Shown: positions 53,564-63,320 of the stretch, piece by piece
How positions within the stretch are numbered: the stretch's first letter is position 1
Layout: every line of letters begins with the position of its first letter
Source of the DNA: Zygnema cylindricum
Lineage: Eukaryota > Streptophyta > Zygnematophyceae > Zygnematales > Zygnemataceae
Reading direction: 5' to 3'
Length of the DNA stretch: 64,000 bases
Assembly: GCA_037447655.1 (NCBI GenBank)
Contig: JBBHKE010002609.1
Location: forward strand, 62,001 to 126,000
Notes under the pieces: model-generated
What the model saw: only the letters and a program-made list of their open reading frames with translations
The model's database searches: none
What the model was told of the DNA's origin: nothing
Made by a program: the position numbers and the translations under genes

Positions 53564-54199
53564 TCAGAAAGGGAGACTTCAACAGATTCCGAGGAAAGGG
53601 GGGGAGTGAAACTCGAAGAGGTTTTAAAGGATAGGGGAGAAGAGAAATATTTGATTAAAGGTTTAGGGGAGAAGAAATATTTATTGGGTATTAAAATAGA
53701 AAGTGATAGTGGAAAGAATTCCACGGGAGAAAGTGAGGGAAGTTCAGAAAATGGGGTAATTATCATGGATAAAAATATGAGTACGGAAGATGTAGATCTT
53801 ATGAGGAACTTAGTGGGGACTAGTGTTTGTTGGGAATATTTGGGGGTGGATGGATTTGACATCGCTATTTGGTGTGATGTCGCTTGTGAAGATGTGCCTG
53901 TAAAAGGGTTATCATCCAGGTATGTGTTGCAGGTTGGGGATGGGGCTGGTTGTTTGAATTGCAAGAGGGAAAGTGGATTTAATGTGGATGAAAAAAAAAC
54001 GAGGTGGATAAAATCTTTGCTTGGATTTATGAAAAGTGGCATGCAAAATAAAATGTATGATCGACAAGATGAAATTATTTTTGGTCACCTAATAGACTTT
54101 CTAAAATATAAAGGTATTCGCTTGAAGCTTCATGAAGGAAAAAGGAACTTGGAAAAGGAAAAATATATATATGTATTTGTTGTTTTTGATGGGAGTTGA
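53564..54199 (+). CDS. RE10 mini-pol: condensed RT/RNase H remnant, open frame
   Basis: In the same frame as gag, after only the TAG at 53561-53563, the sequence is open to a natural stop at 54197-54199. Segments align by eye with RE7 pol: GEKKYLLGIKIE with RT GEARHILGIQVG; GVDGFDIAIWCDVACEDV and SSRYVLQVGDGAGC with RNase H (TDIATWRDAIYGDASM, SYVLYVGDGACC); TRWIKSLLGFMKSGMQNKMYDRQDEI with MWVKSLFGELGHLKSDVHNFFCDNQATI; IRLKLHEGKRNLEKE with LRLSFVREKVENK. The catalytic YVDD and much of RNase H are missing. Function unknown; it may be a relic or a repurposed Gag extension. Internal ATG 53606 could start it separately. Confidence 0.75.
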   Translation, partial: SERETSTDSEERGGVKLEEVLKDRGEEKYLIKGLGEKKYLLGIKIESDSGKNSTGESEGSSENGVIIMDKNMSTEDVDLMRNLVGTSVCWEYLGVDGFDIAIWCDVACEDVPVKGLSSRYVLQVGDGAGCLNCKRESGFNVDEKKTRWIKSLLGFMKSGMQNKMYDRQDEIIFGHLIDFLKYKGIRLKLHEGKRNLEKEKYIYVFVVFDGS

Positions 54200-54218
54200 A
54201 AGAAAATTAGACTAGAAA

Positions 54219-54228
54219 ATAAGGGGAG
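54219..54228 (+). other. RE10 polypurine tract
   Basis: AATAAGGGGAG directly precedes the 3' LTR start TGTTTGAATTC. Confidence 0.88.
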
Positions 54229-55416
54229 TGTTTGAATTCAAGTATTTTCTAGGTCTAGAGATTGCAAAATAAAAAGCAAATAGTAGATATTGACTGCCTC
54301 CCTCTAACTCCTCACTCAAGTCCCCACACTTGTCGCAGTCACTGAAGACTGGAGGAGGAGTTAGCCATGGCTGCCTGTGCTGTCTAGAGAGAGACACGCA
54401 GTTGTTCCATTGGGTTTTCTAAAAGGTAGTTTCACGGAGCCAGGATTTGATCCTGGTACCTACCTGTGTCAAAACTGCAGTAACCGGTAACCTTATCCTA
54501 ATAGTCTAGGTTATGGGATAGAATATATTGTGTATGATAGTTATATAAATAGTTACAATTTGACTAATTCATTTAACGGGAACTATATACATAATGCATA
54601 GAAATAGTTGTGTAAAGTACGACGTACGGTACGGCTACGAAATAAATACCGCGCATTTTGTTTGACGTCGGAAAGAATACCGCGCAAGTATTTATAACGG
54701 CCACCATTGAAATCCAATTTCAATCGGACGGCCGCGAAGGATGCCGAGATCGCGGAGTAGGATTTTGGCGGTTTGCGATCACCGCCACATCGAGTGACAC
54801 GTGGCAAAGCTACATTGGATTGCGGCAACTCCGAGGATTACGGAAACGAATCCAGATATGACATGTGTCAACATTTTGGCCATGTCGTACTATGGCCGTA
54901 CAGAAAGTACACCGCACCTGTACTTTGCTGTACAACACAGTTTTTTAATTGGTGCCGTACTTCAGTAGATAGAGTTTTAGAGGGAGATAGGACTTAGAAA
55001 AATTTGACAGATAGGACCCTCTCTCCGAGAGATCACCTTGTATAAATGGCTAACTTTGGGCAGCCATAACTATCAATTTAATTGACCATTTTTAGTGATT
55101 CCTTTTGCTGCAGACTCAGGGGAGTCTAAGATACACAAGGGTGTAGTCGGTTAGAGGTTTTGTCTACCAGGGTGGCTGCATTTCTAAGGGAAAGTCAAAG
55201 TGGGTGAATGTGTCCAAATCTCATATTCTAACTTTGCATTCTGTGGTGGAACTGAGCACACAGAAAGTGTTATTTCACAGGGGTGAATCTTTATTGGGGT
55301 TTTGACTGTCAAGGGGTCAGTCATTTGGGTTTATATCAAGTTTGGATTTGGCACTATCTAGATTAGCTTCTTTGGATCTGCCTACTCTGAGGGCCAATGG
55401 AGGTCTCAGAGTTTCA
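54229..55416 (+). repeat. RE10 3' LTR
   Basis: TGTTTGAATTC...CAGAGTTTCA, 1188 bp. The partner of 50988-52227, with scattered single differences and without the 51-bp duplication. The tRNA-like module is at about 54433-54505. Confidence 0.93.
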
Positions 55417-55421
55417 TTGTT

Positions 55422-55502
55422 GCTACGAGTGAATCTCTGGGAATATTCCGTTGTGCATTGTGGACGTGGTGTCCGGAGTTGCCCGTTTTACATAATATAA
55501 CA
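55422..55502 (+). repeat. RE8 3' LTR, last part
   Basis: Continuation of the RE8 LTR after RE10: CTACGAGTGAATCTC, TTGTGCATTGTGG, terminus GCCCGTTTTACA. Aligns with the RE6 LTR end at 30473-30550 (reverse strand). Confidence 0.85.
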
Positions 55503-57158
55503 ACTATGGGCAACATAACTTTGTCAGGTTCCTTTCCAAATTATTGGTTTAAACAACACTAATTTAGAGAGTCAAAAGTTATCGATTATGAGTAGTGTGT
55601 TTAAAAATAATTAAGATTGTGTGTTTGAAACATTAAATCGGACGGAATTAGAAATGTCCATTACTAACTAATAATTTCACTCACAATAGTACATGGTATG
55701 ATAACCACTAGGTTATTGTTATGCATAATAACAATAACCACTACGTTACTGTTATACATAATAACATAAATAAGTTGCTGGTATAATAGGATAATATAAT
55801 GAAACAATTTGGGTTAGCAAAATGGGTTAATAATATATATTGAAATAAAATAGGTGAATGATAAAATGAAACAAAAGCAATTAAATATGTAAATAATAAT
55901 TTTTTTGCATAGCTAGAAACAGAAATCATTTAACGAGTTTCATTGATGGTTGGTTGAAACATTTGAGGCGCATGTAAACACTTTTTTAGAGGTAATTACC
56001 GCATATATTTACAATAACTATGATGTGGTATTATAATTTTGTGCGCACTACAAAAAATGATTACTAACTGCAAAACACTACTTATTCATCAATAAGCAGT
56101 TAGAGCTAAACATTGTACATGGTCTATTATGCCTAAAGGTTTGGACTTACACACTAGACTGTGCATACAATATTGATACATTTTTATAAATTTGTCTATG
56201 TATGAAGGTAGCATATTATACTTCATTTGAAAATGGTATCAAGTTTTATTTATATCGTTTTTGGTGTATATATGTGGTTAACCAAGTGTATACTTTGAAA
56301 ATTCAAAGGTGATGCGTTTTTTCCACTATTAACAATGGTATTTTGCACAAATATGGGTAGTTATAGAAGAGTTATCATAGAAATAATCAAGAATAGTTTT
56401 TACAATCGAATATCATTTTTAAACATTATTGGACAAAGATCCAATTGGTTGTGTTGAGAGTTAAAGGGTGTTTCTGACAAATATGAGTGGTTATTGCAAT
56501 TGAAAATAACACATGTTATCACTGAGAAATTTATATGCGTCGACGAAACTTGTCAAGCCATAGCCAAGCCTACAAAACGAAAAAAAAAAGTTTTTGGTTA
56601 AGTATTCACAATGGCGATTACAACTAGTATTGATGGTTGTTATTTAATCTTACAAAGAATTAAAATGGTCGACTTACATGAAATGTCATAACTTAATCAA
56701 CCATATCCTAAGTTTTAAAACTATATTGACATTCGATGTTGGTGAAAGTCAACATGGCGTTTTAGGACTAGTATTGGTAGTTAATTCAACAATTTCAAAT
56801 GAATTATTTTACGTTTATTAAGGTTATGAGATCACACTTTTTGCATTTGCAAAATTTTATAAACTTACTGTATTATTCAAAAACTACAATTACACCTTTT
56901 GTTGAATGTTCGGACGACTTTGGGACAACGCCGGTGTTTTCGCAACATTTTGTAATAACATGTTTTGCATTATTTACGGCAATCATGTGAAATTAATTTA
57001 CGTTACAAGTTTTTATAATTATTTGTTATAGTTTTTACAAACTTAAAGAAAAACCATTGTACTAAGCACTTTAAGAGAAAATTTAACACACGTTTCACCA
57101 TATGAATAAAAACAAAAAAAATAAAACGAAATGCAAACAACACACAAATCCAAATGTT
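55503..57158. other. AT-rich non-coding DNA, no gene seen
   Basis: No recognisable gene or element. Contains a 33-bp tandem pair at 55701-55766 and a perfect 12-bp inverted repeat, GGTTATTGTTAT/ATAACAATAACC, with a 5-nt loop at 55711-55739. Confidence 0.55.
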
Positions 57159-57249
57159 TCAATTTAAAAAAAAGTAGTACAAGTTCATTTGAACAATAAT
57201 GGTCCAATTAGCCAAAGATTCTACGGAGCTCATCCAATTTTTTAAACCG

Positions 57250-57640
57250 TAACAATTTTCTTTCAATGAGTCATATTCTAATTCTATTGCCTCTTCCCAT
57301 TTATTAGAATTAGAACTCTCCAAAGCTTCATGAAAAGTTTGCGGTTCCCCCTCTGCCGCCATAAAACAATAAGCTAAACCCACATCTCCCATTTCTTCAT
57401 TAAGCCTTTTTGGTTTAGCACATATCCGATTAGATACTCTTTAAGGGGTTACCTTCAATCTCGATTGTTGAATCGGATTCGGAAAGGTTGTAATTTGCGA
57501 AGGTTGTGGTGTCTGTAACTTTTCCATTGGTAAAGATTGAAAGGTTGATGTTCCACAGGGATGACGGAAGTTTGAACTAGAATGGAAATTGACATTGATG
57601 ACGAAGGATCCACTTCATGTTGTTTGCTTTGAGTACCTTG
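57250..57640 (-). pseudogene. pol: RE11 integrase tail and RT start
   Basis: The minus strand gives the integrase tail (VEHQPFNLYQW region), a stretch VGLAYCFMAAEGEPQTFHEALESSNSNKWEEAIELEYDSLKEN typical of the copia RT start, and then unrelated sequence. The expected continuation with the WVF and AKGY motifs is absent, so RT is cut after about 35 residues. Frames change in the tail. Confidence 0.8.
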
Positions 57641-58070
57641 AGAGCATCCTTCACACACCTTAAGATTGTCTTTGGCGTTGATGTCCTCAAGTCATTGGAC
57701 CATCTTCTTTTCAATAAGTCTTTTGAGATTGTGCTCCCCCAGATGACCACAACGCTAATGCCATAGCTCCAAAGTCTTTGCTTCTTTGCTGAAATTCATC
57801 TGTGCATCTTCCTCATCCAAACATAGAGCAAAAAGATTCCCTTCCGGATATCCAAGATCGATTAGCTTTCCCCCACTTTTGATTTCACACCTTTCATTTT
57901 TCTTTTTCTCAAATTCGACTTTTAGTCCACTCTTCACAGCATTCATAACACTTAGAAGGTTATGCTTTAAACATGGTAAGTATAAAACATTTTTTAGATG
58001 GCCATCATGACTAACAGTATCACATTATAATTATAACTTAACCTCGCCCATTAATTTGGTATGTAGAATC
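57641..58070 (-). pseudogene. pol: RE11 integrase zinc-binding region
   Basis: HHCC region of integrase and preceding linker: RCGHLGEHNLKRLIEKKMVQ, DINAKDNLKVCEGCSQG. Directly after CSQG the sequence jumps to the integrase C-terminal tail, so the whole catalytic core is deleted. The linker part (KVEFEKKKNERCEIKSGGKLI, GNLFALCLDEEDAQMNF) is conserved in RE2 and RE12. Confidence 0.8.
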
Positions 58071-58079
58071 TTATCAACT

Positions 58080-58240
58080 ACCAGTATGATCCGTCGAGGA
58101 TTCTGTAATTCCGTGAGAGAAGAAAATATGGACTTGTCATTACACATATGATGAGACGCTCCAGAGTCTATAATCCATTTGATTTTTTGAGCATTAGACT
58201 GTGTGAGAAATAGTTTAGTCTCACCTTAAATGTTCATGGC
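58080..58240 (-). pseudogene. pol: RE11 protease fragment
   Basis: KIKWIIDSGASHHMCNDKS on the minus strand, with the catalytic Asp-Ser-Gly intact. It lies in the normal position after the gag zinc knuckles. Stops occur on both sides. Confidence 0.87.
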
Positions 58241-58285
58241 AAATGATAGTTTGTTCTGTCTATTTTTGTCTTTACTACGACAAAT

Positions 58286-59038
58286 TCATGACTTATGACA
58301 TGGTTTTCCACAACTATAACAAACAATTTTTTTTTTCAAGTTTTCAGTCCCTTTCTTTTTGAATCTACAGTCAGTAGTCCAATGATTGGTTTTGCCACAT
58401 ATAGCACAAGCAGTTACTGACTCAGTGCGTTTTACATAATGTTTGCCTTTGACATAAAGAGTTGAATCTGACTCTTTTTCCTCCTTTCTTTTAATTTCAA
58501 CTTCATCATGAATGAAATGTTGACATACTACATCAAAGTCTACAGTAGGTTGAATTTTCAAAGCCGTGATCATCATAGCGTACTGTGATGGCAAAGACCC
58601 AAACAGTGTGAGGATCAAATAATCATCATTTAGTTTTGTGCCGACTGCAGCTAGCTGTAACTTAAACTCTATAAGTCTATCTATATGAGTTTCCATTGTA
58701 TCTCCACTCTCCATACTAAAGTCTAGTAATTTGTTATTTCATTGCATAAAATTGAACAAACTAGTACGCTCATGTACAGTCTTTAATTTATCCCACATAG
58801 CCTTAGGCTTTTCCAACTCCATTATGTGTAAAGGTTGACTGTCTTCCACTGCTAGAAAAATTAATGTCGCTGTCTCTTCTTCCCTTCTATCATATCCTAC
58901 TGCCATTAAAGCTTCAGTAGGTTTCAGTTCAGTGCCTTCTACAATACCCCAATATTTTTTATATTTTAGAATACGGGTCATCTTAGTTTTCCATAGTAAA
59001 TAATTACTACCATTAAATTTCTGGATGTATGATACCAT
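58286..59038 (-). pseudogene. gag: RE11 gag with two zinc knuckles
   Basis: Gag in two frames. 58739-59038 starts at MVSYIQKFNGSNYLLWKTKM and runs through KYWGIVEGTE, YDRREEETATLIFLAVED and AMWDKLKTVHERT to a stop. 58286-58714 continues with MESGDTMETHIDRLIEFKLQLAAVG, LFGSLPSQYAMMITALK, then the knuckle CAICGKTNHWTTDC and the start of a second, CYSCGKPCHKS. It is the best-preserved gag of the RE2 family. One frameshift separates the halves. Confidence 0.88.
59029..59038 (-). promoter_or_regulatory. RE11 primer binding site, degraded
   Basis: The coding strand reads TGGTATCAT next to the LTR end. The first eight bases match the initiator tRNA-Met 3'-end site; the rest is lost. Confidence 0.65.
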
Positions 59039-59607
59039 GTTGAGATTCTGAACAAGTGGCCATAGGATTGATCAATTACAAGACAAGAAGCTTAAGGATA
59101 ACAAATCCCTATGTAAGAAAGCAAGGCTTAATTACTGAACAAAGAATGAAGATAAATTATGACAGGACAAAATAAAAGCACTTAGTGCAAAATTAGTAGT
59201 AGGGAAAAATGGAGAGAATCATTCAAGAGATTGAGGATTATGTTTCAATATCAAGCATGAGACCATTTTATATGTGTGAATCACGTAGGTACTACGATTT
59301 TTGTGTTTCACGTAAAAGATTAAACTTCTAACGTGTGAGCTACGTAATCAAATTAATGGTCACAATTTACAATGTGAAACATACTCAAAATCTGCGACGA
59401 CTTGACTTGTCGTACGGTACAAGTAAGCAACTACGTTTCGTCAAATCTTGACGTCTACGCAAAATATACTTGACGTCTACGTAACCGTACTTTACATCTA
59501 CTTAACCGTACCTGAAACTAACAAGACTTACTTGGCTTCTCGCTAACGCAACTTTGGCCAACTTTGACTTCTGGTCCTTAACACAAAATGGACACAAAAT
59601 TTTAACA
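59039..59607 (-). repeat. RE11 5' LTR
   Basis: 569 bp, TGTTGAGATTC...TTTTAACA on the plus strand, homologous to the RE2 and RE12 LTRs. Confidence 0.9.
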
Positions 59608-59773
59608 GTTTCAACAAGTACAACTCGTTTTCGTTTTCTCTTTGTTTTTTCGATTTCAATGTTTTCGCCATTTAAGTGTTTAACACGAGTTGAACCAGCC
59701 CTATTCGCGGATTTCGGAAGACGTCGATTTGGAATTTTATCAGCCGTGGGAGCAACAGGGGCACTTTCCATAT
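59608..59773 (-). pseudogene. Possible host coding exon cut by RE11
   Basis: On the minus strand an ATG at 59771-59773 opens a frame (MESAPVAPTADKIPNRRLPK, then a Lys/Arg-rich stretch KRKRKRVVLVE) that runs straight into the RE11 LTR at 59607. Composition looks like a basic nuclear-type protein, and the sequence is not retrotransposon-like. No splice site or family could be recognised. It may be a chance frame. Confidence 0.25.
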
Positions 59774-60665
59774 TAAAGTGATTATGAAGATAGAGTTGGG
59801 ATGATAGAGTGTGACGGTGAGAACAACCTAAAAAAAAATAAAAAAAATACAAAGATGTAAATAATAATAACACCATTTTTTTTTTCGCTGCCATCTTGCT
59901 GTACATTTCCTTCCCGCTGTACAACTATACATTTCTGCTATTTCTGCCAACAGTAATGTACAGTTATACATTTTCTGCAAGCTGGACCCAAAGTCTCAAG
60001 AAAGTCAAAGGTTATAAAACATCATATAAGTACCAAAAAAAGTCACTAAAGAGTCACATAAAAGTTTTAACAAAATTCATTAGATGTTATTAAATTTTAT
60101 ATATCTATTATAATATTGGGTAAGAAAATATAGGTTATTCTATTACATATGACTACTATAATATTAAGTAAGAAAATTTTATTCTATACACATTGACAAA
60201 GTAAACTGTTCACCGCTGTTAGAGTTGAAGCATTTTTGTCACTGGTAGCAATTCATTTTCTGTCAGTTTTGAATTAGTGTTAACAAGACTAGCTTGTGAA
60301 AAAATAGGTTCTGATTTTAGGCATTGCTTTAGAGCTACCACATTCCAGTATATATATTCTATTGCACGTTTTTAAAGTTTCTACATAGCATCTGGATAGC
60401 CGAGCATCCTTTTCATTTGACTTTCACAAATGGAGAAATAAAGCGAAATTTTTTTCAAAACATAAAACACTTACATTTAAACACTCACAAGAATACACAA
60501 CCATGAGTTACTTACCTTATATTTTTTTTCCGAAAAAAGGCCGCGAGGAATGAAATAGAAATGGCGACCAAGGAGGGAGAAAACGATGATAAGGCCGCCA
60601 AGAAACGAACAATGAGACAAAACACGAAATGAAAGGGAGAGGCAAAAAGTTAAAACGATCATTTT
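59774..60665. other. Non-coding, no gene seen
   Basis: AT-rich. Contains a repeated ATTTCTGC..GTACA..TATACATTT-type motif near 59900-59975. No coding sequence supported. Confidence 0.5.
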
Positions 60666-60926
60666 TTGTGTTTAAACGAGTTGATATGTAAAAATTTGGA
60701 ATTAAAAAAGTTGAAGAAATCAACGGGCAGAAAAATGTTCCGTCCCGCGATTCCCTTTGTTCAAGGGAAGGTTACGGTAGTTTCGCGGCGTTCGCAATTA
60801 GCGATGCGGCTCGCGGCGCAAGGCGTCGTTACTCGAAAAAAGAAAGGGGCGACGTGGACGACCCCACGATGGGTGCCGCGAGCCTTAGGGTCCTGGTGGA
60901 CCGAAAAGTTGCAAGAGTCAGTGTAG
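60666..60926 (+). CDS. Short GC-rich ORF, function unknown
   Basis: 86 codons; the second half (60740-60926) is GC-rich compared with its AT-rich surroundings and rich in Arg and Lys (RKKKGATWTTPRWVPRALGS). I recognise no domain. A more likely start is the internal Met in GRKMFRPAIPF. It may be a captured gene fragment; being a real gene is uncertain. Confidence 0.25.
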   Translation: MCLNELICKNLELKKLKKSTGRKMFRPAIPFVQGKVTVVSRRSQLAMRLAAQGVVTRKKKGATWTTPRWVPRALGSWWTEKLQESV

Positions 60927-60933
60927 AATAGTA

Positions 60934-61152
60934 ACACCATGTATCGCTTTTAGCGTCAATTATTTTTTCACGACTCAAAATATCTTTTTCTTCGTGCACA
61001 CGTGTCTGTTTTTTGATTGGAGACACGTCCTCAAAAAAAGTGAATCGTATATGTTAATCGAAACCGTCGAATTTTCAATTTCAGCAAGTGTGCACGAAGA
61101 AAAGTTGACTTAAGTGGAGCAAAAAAAACATACACACTACTACTGTAGCAAA
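60934..61152. mobile_element. MITE-like inverted-repeat element, copy 3
   Basis: The left end ACACCATGTATCGCTTTTAGCG leads to CTTTTTCTTCGTGCACACGTG. The right half has the inverted counterpart GTGTGCACGAAGAAAAG at 61088-61104 and then AAAAAACATACACACTACTAC. Boundaries are approximate. RE12 begins directly at its right end. Confidence 0.72.
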
Positions 61153-61154
61153 CT

Positions 61155-61701
61155 ATTGAGATTCATAAAAGTGGCCATAGGATCGATCAATAACAAGACA
61201 GAAAGCTAAGGAAAACAACTTTATATGAGAAGACAAGCTTAATTACTGAACAAGGAAGAAGATAGATTAATTACATGACAAAATAAGCACTCAAGGCAAA
61301 AATAGCAGCAAGGAAAATATTGGAGAGAATTATTCAGTAGATTGATTGATTTCAATGTCATGCATGCGTACATTTTCTATGTGTGGATGACGTAGGTACT
61401 ACCCTACTTGTGTTTCACGTAAAATAAATATCTAAACTTGTGACCTACGTAAACGTATCAACGGTCGTAATTCACTACGTGACATTCACTCAAAATCAGC
61501 GACAACTTGACTTGTCGTACGACGACTTGACTTGCCGTACGGTACAAGTAAGCGACTACATTTCATCAAATTTGACGTCTACGCAAAGTATGCTTGACGT
61601 CAAAACAAATTTAACTTGACGTCTACTCAACCATACATGTACCTAATAGGACTTCGGTTGATTCTTTTTGGTCCTCAGGAAATGGACACAGAATTCTAGC
61701 A
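61155..61701 (-). repeat. RE12 3' LTR
   Basis: About 547 bp; the plus-strand left end is TATTGAGATTC (terminal TG mutated to TA), the right end ATTCTAGCA. Homologous to the RE2 LTRs. Confidence 0.87.
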
Positions 61702-61714
61702 CCCCCTCTCTGGG
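61702..61714 (-). other. RE12 polypurine tract
   Basis: CCCCCTCTCTGGG on the plus strand, purine-rich on the coding strand, beside the LTR. Confidence 0.8.
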
Positions 61715-61779
61715 TCATTTCCTACACACTATTAACTTGTCCACACTAAATAAGACCAACTTTTGTGAGTTGATTACAA

Positions 61780-62215
61780 ATAACTATTTTGTCTGGTCAA
61801 CTAATGTGCTGCTTGAGTAGCCAGTGCGTATTCTGCCCCTGTGGTGGACGACGCCACAGAAAATTGGCGTGTTGAACTCCAACTGATATGTCCTCTTCAA
61901 CACGTGAATATCCAACAGGTAGTGCTTCTTTTTGTTTCGAGGTCGCTTCCCCGATCCGCATCAACATAGCCGAAAAAATCAATGTTTTCAGTGTTATTCA
62001 AGAATCTTAGGCCATATATGGATTTGTGTAGTTTACACACCATGTGTTTTTTTCTTGGTTCTACCATGCCGTCTGGTTGTTCCATGTAGACTTCTCCCTC
62101 CAAATCCCCATTAAAGAATTCAGTTTTGATATCTAGTTGATGCATCTGCATACCCTCTGCTGCCCTTAAGACTATTAAACTTATGAACCTATTAAACTTC
62201 ACTACTAGTGAGAAA
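61780..62215 (-). pseudogene. pol: RE12 RT joined to RNase H by deletion
   Basis: An open frame (61897-62202) reads RT up to the fingers/palm (FISLIVLRAAEGMQMHQLDIKTEFFNGDL, MVCKLHKSIYGL). It then runs directly into the RNase H start (NIDFFGYVDADRGSDLETKRST). The palm with YVDD and the connection are missing without loss of frame at the joint. The RNase H core is also missing: the sequence ends near 61797 and the polypurine tract follows. Confidence 0.87.
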
Positions 62216-62760
62216 GTCTCTCTTCTTAGGAATACCCCTTAGCTACCAACCTCGCTTTATATCTTTCCAGTGACCCATCTAACTTTCTCTTAATATTAAA
62301 GACCCATTTACACCCCACAATGTTTTTCTCTTTTGGGCGTTCTACTAAGGTCCGAGTTCTGTTTTTGATCAGTGAGTCATATTCTAATTCTATTGCCTTT
62401 TTCTATTTCTGAGAATTATAACTCTCCAAAGTTTCATGAAAGGTTTGCGGTTCCCCATTTGTCGCCATCTTCAAGCTTAACCCATATCTCCCATTTCTTT
62501 AATGAGTCGTTTTGGTTTAGCACGTATCCGATTAGAAACTATTTGAGGAGTTACCTTCAATTTCGATTGTTGAATCAGATTCAGAGAGGTTGTACTTTGC
62601 GAAGGTTGTGGTGTCGGTAACTTCTCCACTGGTAAAGATTGAAAGGTTTATGTTCTACTAGGGATGATAGAAGTCTGAACTGGAATAGAAATTAGCGTGG
62701 ATGACGAAGGCTCCACTTCATGTTCTCTGCCTGGAGTACGTGGCGTCTTAAGGTTGTCTT
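62216..62760 (-). pseudogene. pol: RE12 RT start and integrase tail
   Basis: Remnants of the RT N terminus (SLERYKARLVAKGY near 62240-62280, preceded by the EEIELEYDSL-type region near 62370-62400) and the Ser/Pro-type integrase tail at 62480-62740. All in broken frames. It parallels 16975-17650 in RE2. Confidence 0.75.
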
Positions 62761-63110
62761 TGGCGTTGACGTCTTCAAGTCCTTTCACCATCTTCTTTTC
62801 GATGAGTCGTTTGAGATTGTGCTCTCCTAGATGACCATATCGCTGTTGCCATCGCTTAAATTCATCTGTGCATCTTCATCATCCAAACATAGAGCAAAAA
62901 GATTCTCTTCTAGATATCCAAGAGCGATTAGCTTTCCCCTACTTTTGATATCACAACGTTCATTTTTCTTTTTTTCAAATTCAACTTTGAGTTCACTCCT
63001 CACATCCTGCATAACACTAAAAAATTATGCTTTAAACCTGGTAAGTATAAAACTTCTTTTAAATGGCTTTCATGGCTACTAGTATCACAGTACAACTGTA
63101 ACTTAACCTC
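62761..63110 (-). pseudogene. pol: RE12 integrase zinc-binding region
   Basis: DVNAKDNLK and GHLGEHNLKRLIEKKMV are recognisable on the minus strand, preceded by the conserved linker KVEFEKKKNERCDIKSRGKLI and NLFALCLDDEDAQMNL. The sequence jumps from the zinc region to the integrase tail, so the catalytic core is absent, as in RE11. Confidence 0.77.
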
Positions 63111-63179
63111 GCCAATTAAACTGCTCTCTAAAATCTTATCATCTGCCAGTACAATTCGTCAAGGACTTTGTAATGCCGT

Positions 63180-63300
63180 GAGAGAAGAAAAGATAGACTT
63201 GTCATTATACATATGATAAGACGCTCCACGGTCTATAATCCATTTGCTTTTTGGAGCATTTGACTGTGTGAGGAAAATTTTAGTCTCATCTTGAATGTTC
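63180..63300 (-). pseudogene. pol: RE12 protease fragment
   Basis: KWIIDRGASYHMYNDKS on the minus strand. The catalytic triplet reads Asp-Arg-Gly instead of Asp-Ser-Gly. In RE11 the same place is WIIDSGASHHMC. Confidence 0.83.
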
Positions 63301-63320
63301 ATGGCAAATGACTGTTTATT

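Larger units (their letters stand above)
50988..55416 (+). mobile_element. RE10: non-autonomous copia element with gag and mini-pol
   Basis: 4429 bp with a perfect TTGTT duplication (50983-50987 and 55417-55421), inserted in the RE8 LTR. LTRs are 1240 and 1188 bp; the internal region is only 2001 bp. It has a full gag frame and a condensed RT/RNase H remnant. Protease, integrase and the RT catalytic region are missing. Confidence 0.94.
57250..59607 (-). mobile_element. RE11: 5' part of an RE2-family copia element
   Basis: Minus-strand fragment with 5' LTR, gag, protease, part of integrase and the first residues of RT. It ends near 57250 inside RT without a 3' LTR. The integrase core is deleted. 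Confidence 0.85.

Noticed and set aside
57155-59612. GTTTC on both sides of RE11 as a target duplication
   Set aside because: RE11 sequence ends near 57250, about 90 bases from the left GTTTC, and has no 3' LTR, so the match is probably chance.
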